A stretch of DNA of 20,797 nucleotides from Acidaminococcus fermentans. GTDB lineage: Bacteria; Bacillota_C; Negativicutes; Acidaminococcales; Acidaminococcaceae. The position numbers and the translations under genes are program-made. The first letter of the stretch is position 1. Every line of letters starts with the position of its first letter. Below the pieces are notes generated by a model. That model was not told the origin of the DNA. It saw only the letters and a list, made by a program, of their open reading frames with translations, and did not search any database. The stretch spans positions 1 to 20,797 of the forward strand of contig SFHH01000038.1 in the NCBI GenBank assembly GCA_004555735.1, in the 5' to 3' direction. Shown here piece by piece: positions 6,863 through 15,633 of this stretch.

Positions 6863-8857
6863 ATGCCTTTTGAAATCCATGCTCCTTTTGCTCCGGCGGG
6901 AGACCAGCCGGAAGCCATCGATGCCCTGGCCAGAGGGGTGGAGGAGGGACTCCACACCCAGGTGCTGCTGGGAGCTACGGGGACGGGGAAAACTTATACC
7001 ATTGCCCAGGTGATCCAGAAGGTCCAGAAGCCCACCCTGGTCATTGCCCATAATAAGACTTTGGCAGCCCAGCTGTGCAGCGAATTCAAGGAATTCTTCC
7101 CCAACAATGCGGTGGAATACTTTGTTTCCTATTATGATTACTATCAGCCGGAAGCCTATATCCCGGCTACCGATACCTATATCGAAAAAGACTCCTCTAT
7201 GAACGATGAAATCGACAAACTGCGGCACTCGGCCACCTCTGCCCTGATGGAACGGCAGGATGTGATCGTGGTGGCATCCGTATCCTGCATCTATGGCCTG
7301 GGCGGGCCCAAGGACTATTACGACAGTGTCCTGTCCCTGCGCATCGGCCAGACGGTGGAACGGGATGCCATCCTGGAAAAACTGGTGAAGATCCGCTACG
7401 AACGGAACGACCTATCCCTGGAGCGCGGCAAGTTCCGGGTCCGGGGAGATGTGATCGAAGTGGTTCCCGCCAGCTATGGGGAAAAAGCCATCCGCATCGA
7501 ACTGTTCGGGGATGAGGTGGACAGCTTGGAGGAAATCGATGTGCTCACTGGCCAGGTGGTGGACAAACGGACCCATGTGGCCATTTTCCCCGCCAGCCAT
7601 TATGTGACCAGTGACGAAAACCTGGAACGGGCCCGGAAAGATATCCGCCGGGAACTGAACGAACGGCTGAAGGTGCTGAAGGGGGAAAATAAGCTCCTGG
7701 AGGCCCAGCGGCTGGAACAGCGGACCAATTATGACCTGGAGATGATGCAGGAACTGGGTTACTGCAGCGGCATCGAGAACTATTCCCGCCATCTGACGGG
7801 ACGGAAACCCGGGGAACCGCCTTTTACCCTGGTGAACTATTTCCCCAAGGATTTCCTCACGGTGATCGACGAAAGCCATGTGACACTGCCTCAGCTCCGG
7901 GCTATGTATGCCGGAGACCGGGCCCGGAAAGAACAGCTGGTGAAATATGGGTTCCGGCTGCCCTCAGCCATCGATAACCGGCCCTTGACCTTTGATGAAT
8001 TCCAGGCCCAGAGGGGACAGATCATCTACGTATCCGCCACCCCCGGACCCTATGAAATGGAAACCACTGACCAGGTGGTGGAACAGATCATCCGGCCTAC
8101 CGGACTCCTGGATCCCCAGATCGAAGTGCGGCCTATCAAGGGGCAGATCGATGACTTGCTGGGAGAGATCCACAAGGTCACCGGCCAGAAGGAACGGGTA
8201 CTGGTGACCACTCTGACCAAGAAGATGGCAGAGGATCTGACGGAATACTTGACTACGGCTGGAATCCGGGTCCGCTATCTCCATTCAGATATCGCTACCA
8301 TTGAACGGGCGGAAATCATCCATGACCTCCGGGCTGGGAAATTCGATGTGCTGGTGGGCATCAACCTGCTCCGGGAAGGGCTGGACATGCCGGAGGTGAG
8401 CCTGGTAGCCATCCTGGATGCGGATAAGGAAGGTTTCCTCCGCAGTGATACGGCTATGATCCAGACCATCGGCCGGGCAGCCCGGAATGCCCATGGCCGG
8501 GTGATCATGTATGCAGATACCATCACGGGATCCATGGAACGGGCCATCAGCGAAACCAATCGGCGCCGGAAAAAGCAGGAAGCCTTCAACCGGGCCCATG
8601 GCATTGTGCCCAAGACCATCCAAAAGAAAGTAGTGGAATTGATCAAACTGACCAAAGTAGAGGAAGAAGATACTTCTACCAAAGGGTATACGGCCAAAAC
8701 CGTAAAAAAACTGAAGCCCAGGGACTTGGAGAAACAAATCCGAATCATGGAAAAGAAAATGAAAGAAGCGGCCAAACAGCTGGACTTCGAGCTGGCAGCG
8801 GAATACCGGGACCAGCTGATATTGCTGAAAGGAGAGCAGCGGAAAGCTCATGAATGA
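6863..8857 (+). CDS. uvrB: Excinuclease ABC subunit B
   Basis: The damage-verification helicase of nucleotide excision repair, 664 residues, full length. Visible are Walker A GATGTGKT (37-44), the beta-hairpin region YYDYYQPEAYIP that inserts into DNA at lesions, the DEAD-like VIDESH, and helicase motifs near INLLREGLDMPEV and QTIGRAARN. The C-terminal UVR domain (about 620-657, ending ELAAEYRDQL) contacts UvrC. An earlier in-frame ATG at 6827 sits within the TATAAT box. The ATG at 6863 is preceded by aaggaga and matches the family start MPFEIHAPFAPAGDQP. The gene ends by overlapping the uvrA start by 8 bases. It is the first gene of uvrB-uvrA-uvrC. Confidence 0.98.
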   Translation: MPFEIHAPFAPAGDQPEAIDALARGVEEGLHTQVLLGATGTGKTYTIAQVIQKVQKPTLVIAHNKTLAAQLCSEFKEFFPNNAVEYFVSYYDYYQPEAYIPATDTYIEKDSSMNDEIDKLRHSATSALMERQDVIVVASVSCIYGLGGPKDYYDSVLSLRIGQTVERDAILEKLVKIRYERNDLSLERGKFRVRGDVIEVVPASYGEKAIRIELFGDEVDSLEEIDVLTGQVVDKRTHVAIFPASHYVTSDENLERARKDIRRELNERLKVLKGENKLLEAQRLEQRTNYDLEMMQELGYCSGIENYSRHLTGRKPGEPPFTLVNYFPKDFLTVIDESHVTLPQLRAMYAGDRARKEQLVKYGFRLPSAIDNRPLTFDEFQAQRGQIIYVSATPGPYEMETTDQVVEQIIRPTGLLDPQIEVRPIKGQIDDLLGEIHKVTGQKERVLVTTLTKKMAEDLTEYLTTAGIRVRYLHSDIATIERAEIIHDLRAGKFDVLVGINLLREGLDMPEVSLVAILDADKEGFLRSDTAMIQTIGRAARNAHGRVIMYADTITGSMERAISETNRRRKKQEAFNRAHGIVPKTIQKKVVELIKLTKVEEEDTSTKGYTAKTVKKLKPRDLEKQIRIMEKKMKEAAKQLDFELAAEYRDQLILLKGEQRKAHE

Positions 8858-11669
8858 AGATGCCATTGTAATCCAGGGAGCGCGGCAGCACAACCTGAAA
8901 AATATATCCTTGAAGATCCCTCGGAACAAATTGGTGGTGATCACCGGTTTGTCCGGCAGTGGGAAATCCTCTCTGGCTTTCGATACGATCTATGCGGAAG
9001 GCCAGCGCCGATACGTGGAAAGCCTGTCCGCCTATGCCCGGCAGTTCCTGGGACAGATGGATAAGCCGGATGTGGACTATATCGGCGGTCTTTCTCCGGC
9101 CATTTCCATCGACCAGAAGACCACCAGCCGGAATCCTCGGTCCACGGTGGGGACCGTGACGGAAATCTATGACTATCTCCGTCTGCTCTTTGCCCGGATC
9201 GGGATCCCTCACTGTCCCAAATGCGGGAAGGTCATCGAGCGCCAGTCCCCCCAGCAGATTGCCGACAAGGTGATGGAACTGCCGGAAGGGACGAAATTCA
9301 TGATCCTGGCGCCTGTGGTCTGGGGCCGGAAGGGAGAACACAAAAATATCCTGGAAAGCGTCCGCCGGGCTGGATATGTCCGGGTGAAGGTGGATGACCA
9401 GATCTTTACTCTGGATGAGGAAATCCAGCTGGATAAAAAGAAGAAACACAATATCTCCGTAGTGGTGGACCGCCTGGTGGCTCGTCCCAGCCTGGGGAGC
9501 CGGATGACGGATTCACTGGAGACCGCCCTGAAGCTGGGGGAAGGCACCGTAGCCATCGAAGAGATCGGTGGAGAGACCCATGTGTACAGCGAGAAGTTCG
9601 CCTGCGCGGAATGTGGCATCAGCCTGCCGGAAATCGAACCCCGGCTGTTTTCCTTCAACGCACCCTATGGGGCCTGTCCGGACTGCATGGGCCTGGGACA
9701 GCATATGGAATTCGATCCGGATCTGATTATCCCGGACAAGGCAAAGCCCTTTGACCAGGGAGCCATTGCGGCAGTCAGTTCCAATGTGAAATCCTATTTC
9801 CTCTGCCAGCTGGCGGCAGTGTTGAAGAGCCGAGGATTCTCCCTCCAGAACTGCTGGAAGGATCTGCCCAAGAAATTCCAACAGGAACTGCTGGAAGGGA
9901 TCCCCGATGAGATCTTCACGTTCTCCTACCAGAATCTTATGGGGGAAATCAACGACCACAATACGCCTTTCGAAGGGATCATCCCTGTGCTGAAACGGCG
10001 TCTGAAAGAGGCCATGAGCGAAAGCCAGCGGCTGGATTACGAATCTTTCATGACGGCCATCGAGTGCTCCGCATGCCATGGAGCCCGTCTCCGACCGGAA
10101 GTCCTGGGAATCACGGTGGACGGAAAGAATATCCAGCAGGTCTGTCAGATGCCGGTACGGGAATGTCTGGCTTTCTTCAACGGACTGCAGCTGTCGGAAC
10201 GGGATGCTTTCATCGCCAAACAGATCTTGAAGGAAATCCGGGCCCGGCTCAGTTTCCTGAACAATGTGGGACTGGACTACCTGACCCTGGATCGGGCGGC
10301 AGCCACCCTCTCTGGCGGAGAAGCCCAGCGGATCCGGCTGGCCACCCAGATCGGGTCCGGCCTGGTAGGGGTGCTGTATATCTTGGATGAACCTAGTATC
10401 GGGCTCCATCAGCGGGACAACGACAAGCTGCTGGAAACCCTGAAGAATCTCCGGGATATGGGGAATACCCTGATTGTGGTGGAACATGATGAAGATACCA
10501 TGCGGGCCGCAGACCAGATCATCGACATCGGACCGGGGGCCGGGGAAAATGGCGGCTATGTGGTGGCTCAGGGTACGGCGGAAGAAATCAGCCAGGTGAC
10601 GGGCTCCATTACCGGCCAATACCTCAGCGGTCGGAAAAAGATCCCGGTGCCCGCTGTCCGGCGGAAGGGAACAGGCAAGAAGCTTACTATCAAGGGAGCC
10701 CGGGCCAATAACCTGAAAAATATCGACGTATCCATCCCTCTGGGGACTCTGACAGTGATCACTGGGGTCAGCGGCAGCGGGAAGAGTACCCTGATCAACG
10801 ACATCCTGTACAAAGCCTTGGCCAAGAAACTCATGGGGGCCCGGGAGCGGCCTTTGGCTCATGATCGGATCACGGGGATCCAGCATATCGATAAGGTCAT
10901 CAACATCGATCAGAGCCCGATCGGACGGACCCCACGGTCCAACCCGGCCACTTATACGGGCACCTTTGATTTGATCCGGACTTTGTTCAGTACCACCAAC
11001 GATGCCAAGCTCCGGGGCTATAAGCCGGGACGGTTCAGCTTCAATGTAAAGGGCGGCCGCTGCGAGGCCTGCCATGGGGACGGGATGCTGAAAATCGAGA
11101 TGAACTTCCTGCCGGATGTGTACGTGCCCTGCGAAGTATGCAAAGGCACCCGCTACAACCGGGATACCCTGGAAGTCCGGTACAAGGGGAAGAACATCGC
11201 GGAGGTCCTGGATATGACCGTCAGCGAAGCCTGCCAATATTTCAGCAACCAGCAGCGGATCCTCCGGAAACTCCAAGTGTTGGAAGATGTGGGATTGGGC
11301 TACATCCGACTGGGCCAGGCGGCTACGACCCTGTCTGGGGGTGAAGCCCAGCGGGTGAAGCTGGCCACAGAACTGGCTAAGGTGAACACGGGCAAGACCC
11401 TCTACATCCTGGACGAACCCACCACTGGCCTCCACATGGCCGATGTACATAAACTGCTGGAAGTCCTCCAGCGCCTGGTGGATGCGGGCAGTACGGTGGT
11501 GGTCATCGAACACAACCTGGATGTGATCAAGAGCGCAGACTGGCTCATCGACCTAGGGCCGGAAGGAGGCGACCGGGGCGGCACGGTGATTGCCACCGGG
11601 ACTCCAGAACAGGTGGCCCAGGTGGCGGAATCCTATACCGGACAGTATGTAAAGAAGGTCCTGGTATGA
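8850..11669 (+). CDS. uvrA: Excinuclease ABC subunit A
   Basis: The damage-sensing ATPase of nucleotide excision repair, 939 residues, normal length. It is a double ABC ATPase: Walker A GLSGSGKS (33-40) and GVSGSGKS in the second half, signature LSGGEAQR twice, and Walker B LDEPSIGLHQ and LDEPTTGLHM. Three zinc modules are visible: CPKC near 125 with the paired cysteines CAEC and CPDC after it, CSACHG near 408, and CEACHGDG...CEVC in the second half. The ATG at 8850 lies inside the uvrB end, with aaaggagag as RBS. The stop overlaps the uvrC start by four bases (ATGA), so all three proteins are translationally coupled. Nothing is missing. Confidence 0.98.
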   Translation: MNEDAIVIQGARQHNLKNISLKIPRNKLVVITGLSGSGKSSLAFDTIYAEGQRRYVESLSAYARQFLGQMDKPDVDYIGGLSPAISIDQKTTSRNPRSTVGTVTEIYDYLRLLFARIGIPHCPKCGKVIERQSPQQIADKVMELPEGTKFMILAPVVWGRKGEHKNILESVRRAGYVRVKVDDQIFTLDEEIQLDKKKKHNISVVVDRLVARPSLGSRMTDSLETALKLGEGTVAIEEIGGETHVYSEKFACAECGISLPEIEPRLFSFNAPYGACPDCMGLGQHMEFDPDLIIPDKAKPFDQGAIAAVSSNVKSYFLCQLAAVLKSRGFSLQNCWKDLPKKFQQELLEGIPDEIFTFSYQNLMGEINDHNTPFEGIIPVLKRRLKEAMSESQRLDYESFMTAIECSACHGARLRPEVLGITVDGKNIQQVCQMPVRECLAFFNGLQLSERDAFIAKQILKEIRARLSFLNNVGLDYLTLDRAAATLSGGEAQRIRLATQIGSGLVGVLYILDEPSIGLHQRDNDKLLETLKNLRDMGNTLIVVEHDEDTMRAADQIIDIGPGAGENGGYVVAQGTAEEISQVTGSITGQYLSGRKKIPVPAVRRKGTGKKLTIKGARANNLKNIDVSIPLGTLTVITGVSGSGKSTLINDILYKALAKKLMGARERPLAHDRITGIQHIDKVINIDQSPIGRTPRSNPATYTGTFDLIRTLFSTTNDAKLRGYKPGRFSFNVKGGRCEACHGDGMLKIEMNFLPDVYVPCEVCKGTRYNRDTLEVRYKGKNIAEVLDMTVSEACQYFSNQQRILRKLQVLEDVGLGYIRLGQAATTLSGGEAQRVKLATELAKVNTGKTLYILDEPTTGLHMADVHKLLEVLQRLVDAGSTVVVIEHNLDVIKSADWLIDLGPEGGDRGGTVIATGTPEQVAQVAESYTGQYVKKVLV

Positions 11670-13528
11670 ACGAGGCCATCAAAGAGACCTTAGCGGTGCT
11701 GCCCAATGCGCCGGGGGTCTATATCATGCATGATGCCGCCGGCAAAGTGATCTATGTGGGGAAGGCCGTGATCCTGAAGAACCGGGTGCGCAGTTATTTC
11801 CGCCCGGCTAGCCAGGTATCTCCCAAGGTCCGGGCCATCAATGCCCATGTGGCTTCCATCGAGACCATCGTCACCGCCAGTGAGATGGAAGCCCTGATCC
11901 TGGAATGCAATCTGATCAAGAAATACCGGCCCCGGTACAATATCGACCTGAAGGATGACAAGACTTATCCGTATCTGAAGATCACCGTAGGAGAAGCCTA
12001 TCCTCGGATGGTGCTCACCCGGCGGGTGCTCAAGGACGGGGCCCGGTATTACGGACCTTTTGCTGATGCAGGGGCCCTCCGGGATACCATGAAGCTGATC
12101 CGGACCATGTTCCCTCTGCGCCACTGCCGGAACCTGAACGCCAAGAGACCTTGCCTTCAGTACCATCTCCACCGGTGCCTGGCCCCCTGTACAGGGAAGG
12201 TGCCCATCAGCGAATACCGGCAGATGGTTGATTCTGTTCTGCTGCTCCTGGACGGGAAAGTGGCCCAACTGGAAAAAGAACTGACCGCCAAGATGCAGCA
12301 GGCTTCTGATAATTTGGAATTCGAAGCAGCAGCCCGGTACCGGGACTCCCTCCTGAGCGTCCGAAAACTGGCGGAGAAGCAGAAAGCCACTACGGAAAGC
12401 GGTGACCGGGATGTAGTGGGGCTGGCCATGGACGACAGCGGAGTCTGCATCCAGGTGTTCTTCATCCGCAGCGGGAAGATCCTGGGCCGGGACAGCTTCT
12501 TCCTGGACCAGGAGATCGGGGAGCCGGGAGGAGAAGTGCTGGCCGATTTCCTGAAGCAGTACTACCATGAGAACCATCGGCCTCCCCGGGAAATCTTGGT
12601 CAGCGAAGGGCTGGCAGACAGTGATCGGACCCTGCTTTCCCAATGGCTCAGCACCCTGAATGAGAAAAACGTGGAGCTGCTGGTCCCTCAAAGAGGACTG
12701 AAGCATGATCTGGTGCTCATGGCCATGAACAATGCCAAAAAGAATCTGGAAGAGCGGCTGCGCCGGGGGCAGGCTTCTGGACAGACTGGGTTGGATGCGG
12801 CGGAACAGCTGCAGAAGGCGCTGGGCCTTACAAAGCCCTTGGAACGGATGGATTGTTTCGACATTTCCCATAACCAAGGACGGGAAACCGTGGCCTCCAT
12901 GGTAGTATTCAGGGATGGAGGCCCCAGCAAGAAAGACTATCGACGGTACAAGCTCCGGTCTACCGAAGGCAAGCCCGATGACTTCAAATCCATGCAGGAA
13001 GTGGTCTACCGCCGGTATCGGGATCTGGAGGATCTCCCCAGCCTGATCATCATCGATGGGGGGAAAGGGCAGCTCAGTTCGGCCTGTGAAGTGATCCGGG
13101 GCCTGGGCATCAGCAGCAGCGAAGTGCCGGTGATCGGACTGGCCAAGCGGGAAGAGGAGATCTTCAAGGAAGGGGCTCATACCAGCATCCTGCTGGACAA
13201 GATGTCTCCGGCTCTCCATTTGATCCAGCATATCCGGGATGAGGCCCATCGATTTGCCATCACCTATCATCGGAAACGGCTGGCCCGGCGGAACCTGGTT
13301 TCCGTGCTGGACCATCTGGAAGGGATGGGCCCCAAACGCCGGGCAGCCCTGTGGAAACGGTTTGGTTCCTTGGACGCCATGCGGCAGGCCTCGGTGGAGG
13401 ACCTGGCCGCCGTGGAGAGTATGAACCGGGTGGTGGCTGAACGGGTCCACGGGTTTTTGCAAGGCAATGTACTCCAGAAAACGGAAATGCTGGAGACTGG
13501 CACAGGAAATCCAGATAAGAAAAAATAA
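11666..13528 (+). CDS. uvrC: Excinuclease ABC subunit C
   Basis: The dual-incision nuclease of nucleotide excision repair, 620 residues. The GIY-YIG domain for the 3' cut is at the N-terminus (GVYIM at 17-21, IYVGKA at 29-34, then NRVRSYF and SEMEALILE). A UVR motif (about 205-240, NLEFEAAARYRDSL) binds UvrB. The RNase H-like domain for the 5' cut has CFDISHNQG and LIIIDGGKGQLS. The C-terminal helix-hairpin-helix pair (about 545-605, LEGMGPKRRAALWKRFGS) binds DNA. It is the last gene of the uvr operon. No GC-rich terminator is visible in the AT-rich 13529-13570 stretch after it. Confidence 0.97.
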   Translation: MNEAIKETLAVLPNAPGVYIMHDAAGKVIYVGKAVILKNRVRSYFRPASQVSPKVRAINAHVASIETIVTASEMEALILECNLIKKYRPRYNIDLKDDKTYPYLKITVGEAYPRMVLTRRVLKDGARYYGPFADAGALRDTMKLIRTMFPLRHCRNLNAKRPCLQYHLHRCLAPCTGKVPISEYRQMVDSVLLLLDGKVAQLEKELTAKMQQASDNLEFEAAARYRDSLLSVRKLAEKQKATTESGDRDVVGLAMDDSGVCIQVFFIRSGKILGRDSFFLDQEIGEPGGEVLADFLKQYYHENHRPPREILVSEGLADSDRTLLSQWLSTLNEKNVELLVPQRGLKHDLVLMAMNNAKKNLEERLRRGQASGQTGLDAAEQLQKALGLTKPLERMDCFDISHNQGRETVASMVVFRDGGPSKKDYRRYKLRSTEGKPDDFKSMQEVVYRRYRDLEDLPSLIIIDGGKGQLSSACEVIRGLGISSSEVPVIGLAKREEEIFKEGAHTSILLDKMSPALHLIQHIRDEAHRFAITYHRKRLARRNLVSVLDHLEGMGPKRRAALWKRFGSLDAMRQASVEDLAAVESMNRVVAERVHGFLQGNVLQKTEMLETGTGNPDKKK

Positions 13529-13574
13529 AATATTCTTATCCAATAATTTTTATTAAAAAATTCTTTGAAACCTA

Positions 13575-13603
13575 TTGCTATCATAGGGAACCTTTGGTAT
13601 AAT
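13575..13603 (+). promoter_or_regulatory. Rubredoxin promoter
   Basis: TTGCTA (13575-13580), a 17-base spacer and a perfect TATAAT (13598-13603) preceded by TGG, which makes an extended -10. It lies about 40 bases upstream of the rubredoxin ATG in an AT-rich gap with no other gene. This is one of the clearest promoters in the window. Confidence 0.75.
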
Positions 13604-13643
13604 CGAGGGCGAAATTACTAATAAACCGTAGGGGGATAAAACA

Positions 13644-13805
13644 ATGAAAAAATATGTATGTGAAGTTTGCGGTTATGTGTATGATGAAGCTGCCGGTGAT
13701 CCGGAACATAACATTGCTCCTGGCACCAAATTCGAAGATCTGCCGGAAGACTGGGTTTGCCCCATCTGTGGCGTAGGCAAGGATCAGTTCTCTGAAGAAG
13801 CCTAA
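13644..13805 (+). CDS. Rubredoxin
   Basis: A 53-residue one-iron electron carrier. The four iron ligands are plain: CEVCG (C6, C9) and CPICG (C39, C42), with the usual aromatic residues YVCEVCGYVYD and DWVCP around them. Length and spacing are those of standard rubredoxins. In anaerobes these proteins pass electrons to rubrerythrin, superoxide reductase or flavodiiron proteins that remove oxygen species; the partner is not in this window. The ATG has gggggat about 6 bases upstream. It has its own extended -10 promoter and a terminator directly after the stop, so it is likely made mainly as a single-gene transcript. Confidence 0.97.
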   Translation: MKKYVCEVCGYVYDEAAGDPEHNIAPGTKFEDLPEDWVCPICGVGKDQFSEEA

Positions 13806-13815
13806 AAAAAGAAGG

Positions 13816-13846
13816 GGCTGTCGCACGAAAGCGGCAGCCTTTTTTT
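13816..13846 (+). terminator. Terminator after rubredoxin
   Basis: GGCTGTCGC (13816-13824) pairs with GCGGCAGCC (13831-13839), with one G-U pair and loop acgaaa. Seven Ts follow (13840-13846). It is a textbook intrinsic terminator. The next gene starts only 25 bases later, so some read-through is probably needed for its expression. Confidence 0.88.
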
Positions 13847-13871
13847 GTTAGCAGGAAATAGGAGGAAACGT

Positions 13872-14681
13872 ATGCCGTTGAAAATGATTGCCATGGACCT
13901 GGATGGCACCCTGCTGGACCAGGAAAAGAATATCGCACCGGAAGATGCAGCGGCTGTGCGGGAAGCAGCGGCGGCCGGGTATTATGTGACTTTGGCTACG
14001 GGACGGATGTACCGTTCCGCCCTGCCCTATGCCCAGGAACTGGGTTTGAACCATCCCCTTGTGGTCTACAACGGAGCTTTTGTGAAAGATCCTCTCAGCG
14101 GAGACGTCCTTGGGAATTGGCCCCTTCCGCTGGAAACAGCCCAGCCTTTGCTGGATGACTGTCTGGAACGGGGCATCTACATCCAGGCCTATGTGGAGGA
14201 TCGGCTGTGGGCTCCTCGGGATTGTGAAGAGGTCCGTTTCTATGCTCATTTTGCCAGAGTCCCCTATGAAGTCCAGACGGAAGCGATCCATGCCCTGCCT
14301 CAGGCACCCCATAAGCTGCTGGCCATCACGGATCAGGTCGAGAGCCTCCGTGGTGAATTGGAACGGCGGTATGCCGGGAAAATCAAGATCGTCAGTTCCT
14401 CCAAAGGGTTCTTGGAAATCACAGCGCCTGCTACCAACAAATGGCATGCGCTCCAGGCTCTGGCAGCTCGGGAGGGGATCCGGGAAGAAGAAATCCTCTG
14501 TGTGGGAGATTCGGACAATGACCTGGACATGATCGCCCATGCCGGGATGGGGGTGGCCATGGGGAATGCCAACGAAGCCGTGTGCCGGGCTGCCAGGGTA
14601 GTCACCGCTCCCAATACCAGGAATGGTGTGGCCCGGATCATACGGACAATCATGACCCAGCAGATCGAAGTCCCAAAGTAA
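13872..14681 (+). CDS. Cof-type HAD-IIB phosphatase
   Basis: A 269-residue cytosolic phosphatase of the haloacid dehalogenase superfamily, Cof/YidA-like. Motif I is DLDGTLLD (D9 nucleophile, D11 acid/base), motif II LATGR near 45, a lysine-containing motif III lies near 195, and motif IV is GDSDNDLDMI. A roughly 100-residue C2-type cap domain lies between motifs II and III. Such enzymes hydrolyse sugar phosphates, nucleotides or flavin and pyridoxal phosphates; the substrate cannot be read from sequence. The ATG at 13872 has taggagga upstream; the open frame further back runs into the rubredoxin terminator. No promoter is visible in the 25 bases between terminator and start. Confidence 0.9.
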   Translation: MPLKMIAMDLDGTLLDQEKNIAPEDAAAVREAAAAGYYVTLATGRMYRSALPYAQELGLNHPLVVYNGAFVKDPLSGDVLGNWPLPLETAQPLLDDCLERGIYIQAYVEDRLWAPRDCEEVRFYAHFARVPYEVQTEAIHALPQAPHKLLAITDQVESLRGELERRYAGKIKIVSSSKGFLEITAPATNKWHALQALAAREGIREEEILCVGDSDNDLDMIAHAGMGVAMGNANEAVCRAARVVTAPNTRNGVARIIRTIMTQQIEVPK

Positions 14682-14697
14682 AGAAGCGGTACATGCC

Positions 14698-14727
14698 TTT
14701 ACAGAGACTTTTTTCCCATTGTATAAT
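14698..14727 (+). promoter_or_regulatory. Promoter of the rapZ-yvcK-whiA operon
   Basis: TTTACA (14698-14703) and TATAAT (14722-14727) are separated by 18 bases, 35 bases before the rapZ start. Both hexamers are close to consensus (5/6 and 6/6). The gap after the HAD gene holds no clear terminator. Confidence 0.65.
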
Positions 14728-14762
14728 ACAACTGTTCTAAACTTTTAGGGGGTGGAAGGCCA

Positions 14763-15623
14763 ATGGCGAGAACCTTACTCATCACAGGGATGTCCGGCGC
14801 GGGGAAGACGCAGGTAATGCGGACGCTGGAAGATCTGGGCTATTTTTGCGTGGACAATCTTCCCCCGACATTTATCCCGAAATTCATCGAACTGTGTCTC
14901 CAGAACAAAAATGGAGGAGCGCAGCTTGCCCTGGTGGTGGATATCCGGGGCGGCAAATTCTTCAAGGATCTGAATCAAGTATTGGATCAGCTGAACCAGG
15001 GCAGTATGCCCTATGAGCTGGTTTTCCTGGATGCGGATGACGGGACATTGATCCGGCGTTACAAAGAGACCCGGCGCCGCCATCCCCTGGCGGGGCATAA
15101 TGGCCTCAGTGCAGATATCGCCCGGGAACGGGAAATCCTCAGCCAAATCAGGAAACGGGCCACCACCATCATCGATACCTCCAAAACGACGACCAAGGAA
15201 CTGCGCCGGAAAATCATCCAGCTCTTTGGCAAGGGGGGAGAACTGCCTCCCATGAACATCGTAGTCCAGTCTTTCGGCTTTAAATATGGGCTTCCCCTGG
15301 ACTGTGATATGGTCTTCGACGTGCGCTTCCTGCCCAATCCGTTCTATATCCCGGAGCTGAAGAATCTATGCGGCAATGACCAGCCGGTAAAGGATTATAT
15401 CCAGAATAAGCCGGTGACTGGGGAATTTGAAGAGAAGCTGTTCACGCTGATCCAGTTCCTTCTGCCCCAGTACGTCCAGGAAGGCAAGAGTCAGCTGATG
15501 ATCGGCGTAGGCTGTACTGGCGGACGGCACCGGAGCGTGTTCATCGCCAACCAGCTGGGCAGCTTCATTGAAAGATGCGGCTATGGGGTGCAGGTCATCC
15601 ATCGCGACTTGATAAAGAAATAG
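14763..15623 (+). CDS. rapZ: RapZ/YvcJ, nucleotide-binding RNase adapter family
   Basis: A 286-residue P-loop protein of the RapZ/YvcJ family. Walker A is GMSGAGKT (9-16), followed by the family block LEDLGYFCVDNLPP. The middle has FLDADDGTLIRRYKETRRRHPL and the C-terminal domain has GCTGGRHRSVFIANQLG, all conserved. In E. coli RapZ binds GlmZ/GlmY small RNAs and controls GlmS. In Bacillus YvcJ hydrolyses nucleotides and affects competence. The RNA role is not established for Firmicutes. It starts at an ATG with agggggtgg upstream and leads a three-gene block with yvcK and whiA, an order conserved across Firmicutes. The gap to yvcK is about 10 bases. Confidence 0.96.
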   Translation: MARTLLITGMSGAGKTQVMRTLEDLGYFCVDNLPPTFIPKFIELCLQNKNGGAQLALVVDIRGGKFFKDLNQVLDQLNQGSMPYELVFLDADDGTLIRRYKETRRRHPLAGHNGLSADIAREREILSQIRKRATTIIDTSKTTTKELRRKIIQLFGKGGELPPMNIVVQSFGFKYGLPLDCDMVFDVRFLPNPFYIPELKNLCGNDQPVKDYIQNKPVTGEFEEKLFTLIQFLLPQYVQEGKSQLMIGVGCTGGRHRSVFIANQLGSFIERCGYGVQVIHRDLIKK

Positions 15624-15633
15624 GTGAATGCGT

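Noticed and set aside
6806..7228. N-terminal extension of the DUF4127 frame by about 140 codons
   Set aside because: This part is antisense to the conserved start of uvrB, does not resemble the family, and would put the signal peptide inside the protein.
9513..11513. A 666-codon open frame on the minus strand
   Set aside because: It lies wholly antisense to uvrA, whose domains are intact. Its translation has no recognisable domain and arises from the GC-rich codon bias.
11690..13543. A 617-codon open frame on the minus strand
   Set aside because: It is antisense to nearly all of uvrC, with no motif and no RBS; a shadow frame.
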